From assembly GCA_002085355.1 (NCBI GenBank), contig NATN01000233.1, forward strand, positions 1 through 6,970: a DNA stretch of 6,970 nucleotides. Reading direction: 5' to 3'. Each line of letters begins with the position of its first letter. Position 1 is the stretch's first letter. The position numbers and the translations under genes were made by a program. The notes beneath the pieces are model-generated. The model had not been told where the DNA came from. It made no database searches and worked only from the letters and a program-made list of their open reading frames with translations. Below are positions 6,396-6,970 of this stretch, in pieces. This DNA is from Candidatus Zhuqueibacterota bacterium 4484_87 (GTDB lineage Bacteria; Zhuqueibacterota; Zhuqueibacteria; Thermofontimicrobiales; Thermofontimicrobiaceae).

Positions 6396-6866
6396 ATGAA
6401 AATTGAAGAAAAATTAAAATCAATGGGGTTTTCTTTGCCGCCTACGCCCAAACCTGTAGCGGCGTATATCCCGGCAATTTTATCGGGCGACCTTGTCTAT
6501 ACCTCCGGACAGATCCCTGTTTCAGAAGGGAGATTGCAAATTACGGGCAAGGTCGGTACTGATGTGACCAAAGAGCAAGCATACGAAGCTGCAAAACTCT
6601 GCGCGTTGAATGCTCTCGCTGCAGTTAAAGGCGTAATCGGAGACCTGGAAAACATTGAGCAAGTGATCAAAGTGGTCGGATTTGTCGCCAGTGCAGAAGG
6701 ATTCACCGAGCAGCCCGCAGTTATCAACGGCGCATCAGAATTTCTGGGAGAACTTTTGGGTGAAAAAGGCGTACATGCCCGCAGCGCGGTCGGCGTGGCG
6801 GAATTGCCACTCAATGTTCCGGTAGAATTGGAGATGATTGTCAAAATTAAAACTTCGACCGACTAA
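6396..6866 (+). CDS. ridA: RidA (YjgF/YER057c/UK114) family protein
   Basis: 156 residues from the ATG at 6396. I prefer this start because GAGGGA (6385-6390) sits five bases before it and the protein then begins MKIEEKLKSMG, as in the long RidA subfamily. An in-frame ATG at 6381 would add only five residues and has no ribosome-binding site. Known: RidA proteins are small trimeric cytoplasmic enzymes that hydrolyse reactive enamine/imine intermediates from PLP enzymes such as threonine dehydratase. Seen: DLVYTSGQIP (32-41), ARSAVGVAELP (128-138), then VPVELEMIV (141-149). R129 and E144 align with Arg105 and Glu120 of E. coli RidA, so the deaminase residues are kept. At 156 residues it is longer than the usual 128, with an N-terminal helix of about 25 residues. 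Thirty-six bases later a Tat-signal gene begins, probably in the same operon. The symbol is given at family level. Confidence 0.87.
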   Translation: MKIEEKLKSMGFSLPPTPKPVAAYIPAILSGDLVYTSGQIPVSEGRLQITGKVGTDVTKEQAYEAAKLCALNALAAVKGVIGDLENIEQVIKVVGFVASAEGFTEQPAVINGASEFLGELLGEKGVHARSAVGVAELPLNVPVELEMIVKIKTSTD

Positions 6867-6902
6867 TTTTTTTCGGGTCGTTAATCAGGAGAAGGGCGTA
6901 AA

Positions 6903-6970
6903 ATGAAAAAGCACAATACGGAAATGGATAGACGACAATTCTTGGCTTCAATCGGACTTGCCGCTGCCGG
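6903..6970 (+). CDS. Start of a Tat-exported protein (3' end outside window)
   Basis: Only 22 complete codons are present. They read MKKHNTEMDRRQFLASIGLA followed by Ala-Ala and then a Gly codon cut at the edge. This is a twin-arginine signal: the RRQFL motif (residues 10-14) leads into a small hydrophobic segment rich in Ala and Gly. The mature protein would therefore be exported folded, often with a cofactor. The start is supported by AGGAG (6887-6891) and GAAGGG (6891-6896) upstream. An internal ATG at 6924 would also keep the Tat motif but has a poorer ribosome-binding site. The gene follows ridA by 36 bp with no clear terminator between. The product cannot be named from this fragment. 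Confidence 0.75.
   Translation, partial: MKKHNTEMDRRQFLASIGLAAA

Noticed and set aside
6371..6406. 11-codon frame starting at ATG 6371 and overlapping the ridA start, a possible leader peptide
   Set aside because: It has no ribosome-binding site and no run of regulatory codons. The overlap seems accidental.
6856..6882. Hairpin CGACC...GGTCG after ridA as a terminator
   Set aside because: The stem is only five base pairs around a loop of more than 12 nt, and the T-run lies in the loop rather than after the stem. The downstream ribosome-binding site follows immediately, so an operon is more likely.

Overview
The window looks like a chromosomal stretch of a Gram-negative-like bacterium. It carries five protein genes, two of them cut by or likely cut by the window edges. 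There are no RNA genes, insertion sequences or CRISPR arrays. Genes start behind purine-rich Shine-Dalgarno sites. Two promoters match the sigma-70 consensus closely (TTGACA plus an extended or near-perfect -10), which argues against a typical Bacteroidota genome. The gene mix (secreted NPCBM-GH27 glycosidase, FmdB-type zinc ribbon, Tat-exported protein, NTPase-TPR protein) would suit a Calditrichota/KSB1-like or similar FCB-group lineage. That placement is a guess from general impression, not from a marker gene.

Layout. (1) Positions 5-2533, plus strand: a P-loop NTPase of STAND type followed by about ten tetratricopeptide repeats. Its reading frame is open to the left edge, so the N-terminus is probably missing. 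(2) Positions 2534-2633: a convergent junction with two nested inverted repeats. (3) Positions 2634-4658, minus strand: a secreted GH27 glycosidase with NPCBM, NEW1 and putative-Ig modules and its own strong promoter at 4701-4730. (4) Positions 4790-6058, minus strand: a tight two-gene unit of an FmdB-type zinc-ribbon protein followed 15 bp later by purC, driven by a strong promoter at 6128-6155. (5) Positions 6059-6380: an AT-rich divergent intergenic region with palindromes. (6) Positions 6396-6866, plus strand: a RidA-family protein. It is followed after 36 bp by the start of a Tat-signal protein that runs off the right edge.

How the genes fit together. purC (purine synthesis) and ridA (enamine/imine deaminase family) are housekeeping functions. 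The GH27 enzyme would act outside the cytoplasm on alpha-linked galactosides or related sugars. The NTPase-TPR protein is a signalling or scaffold protein of unknown role. I see no convincing undescribed multi-gene system. The items most worth checking are the truncated STAND-TPR gene, the altered substrate pocket of the GH27 enzyme, the animal-type PurC, and the inverted repeats between genes.
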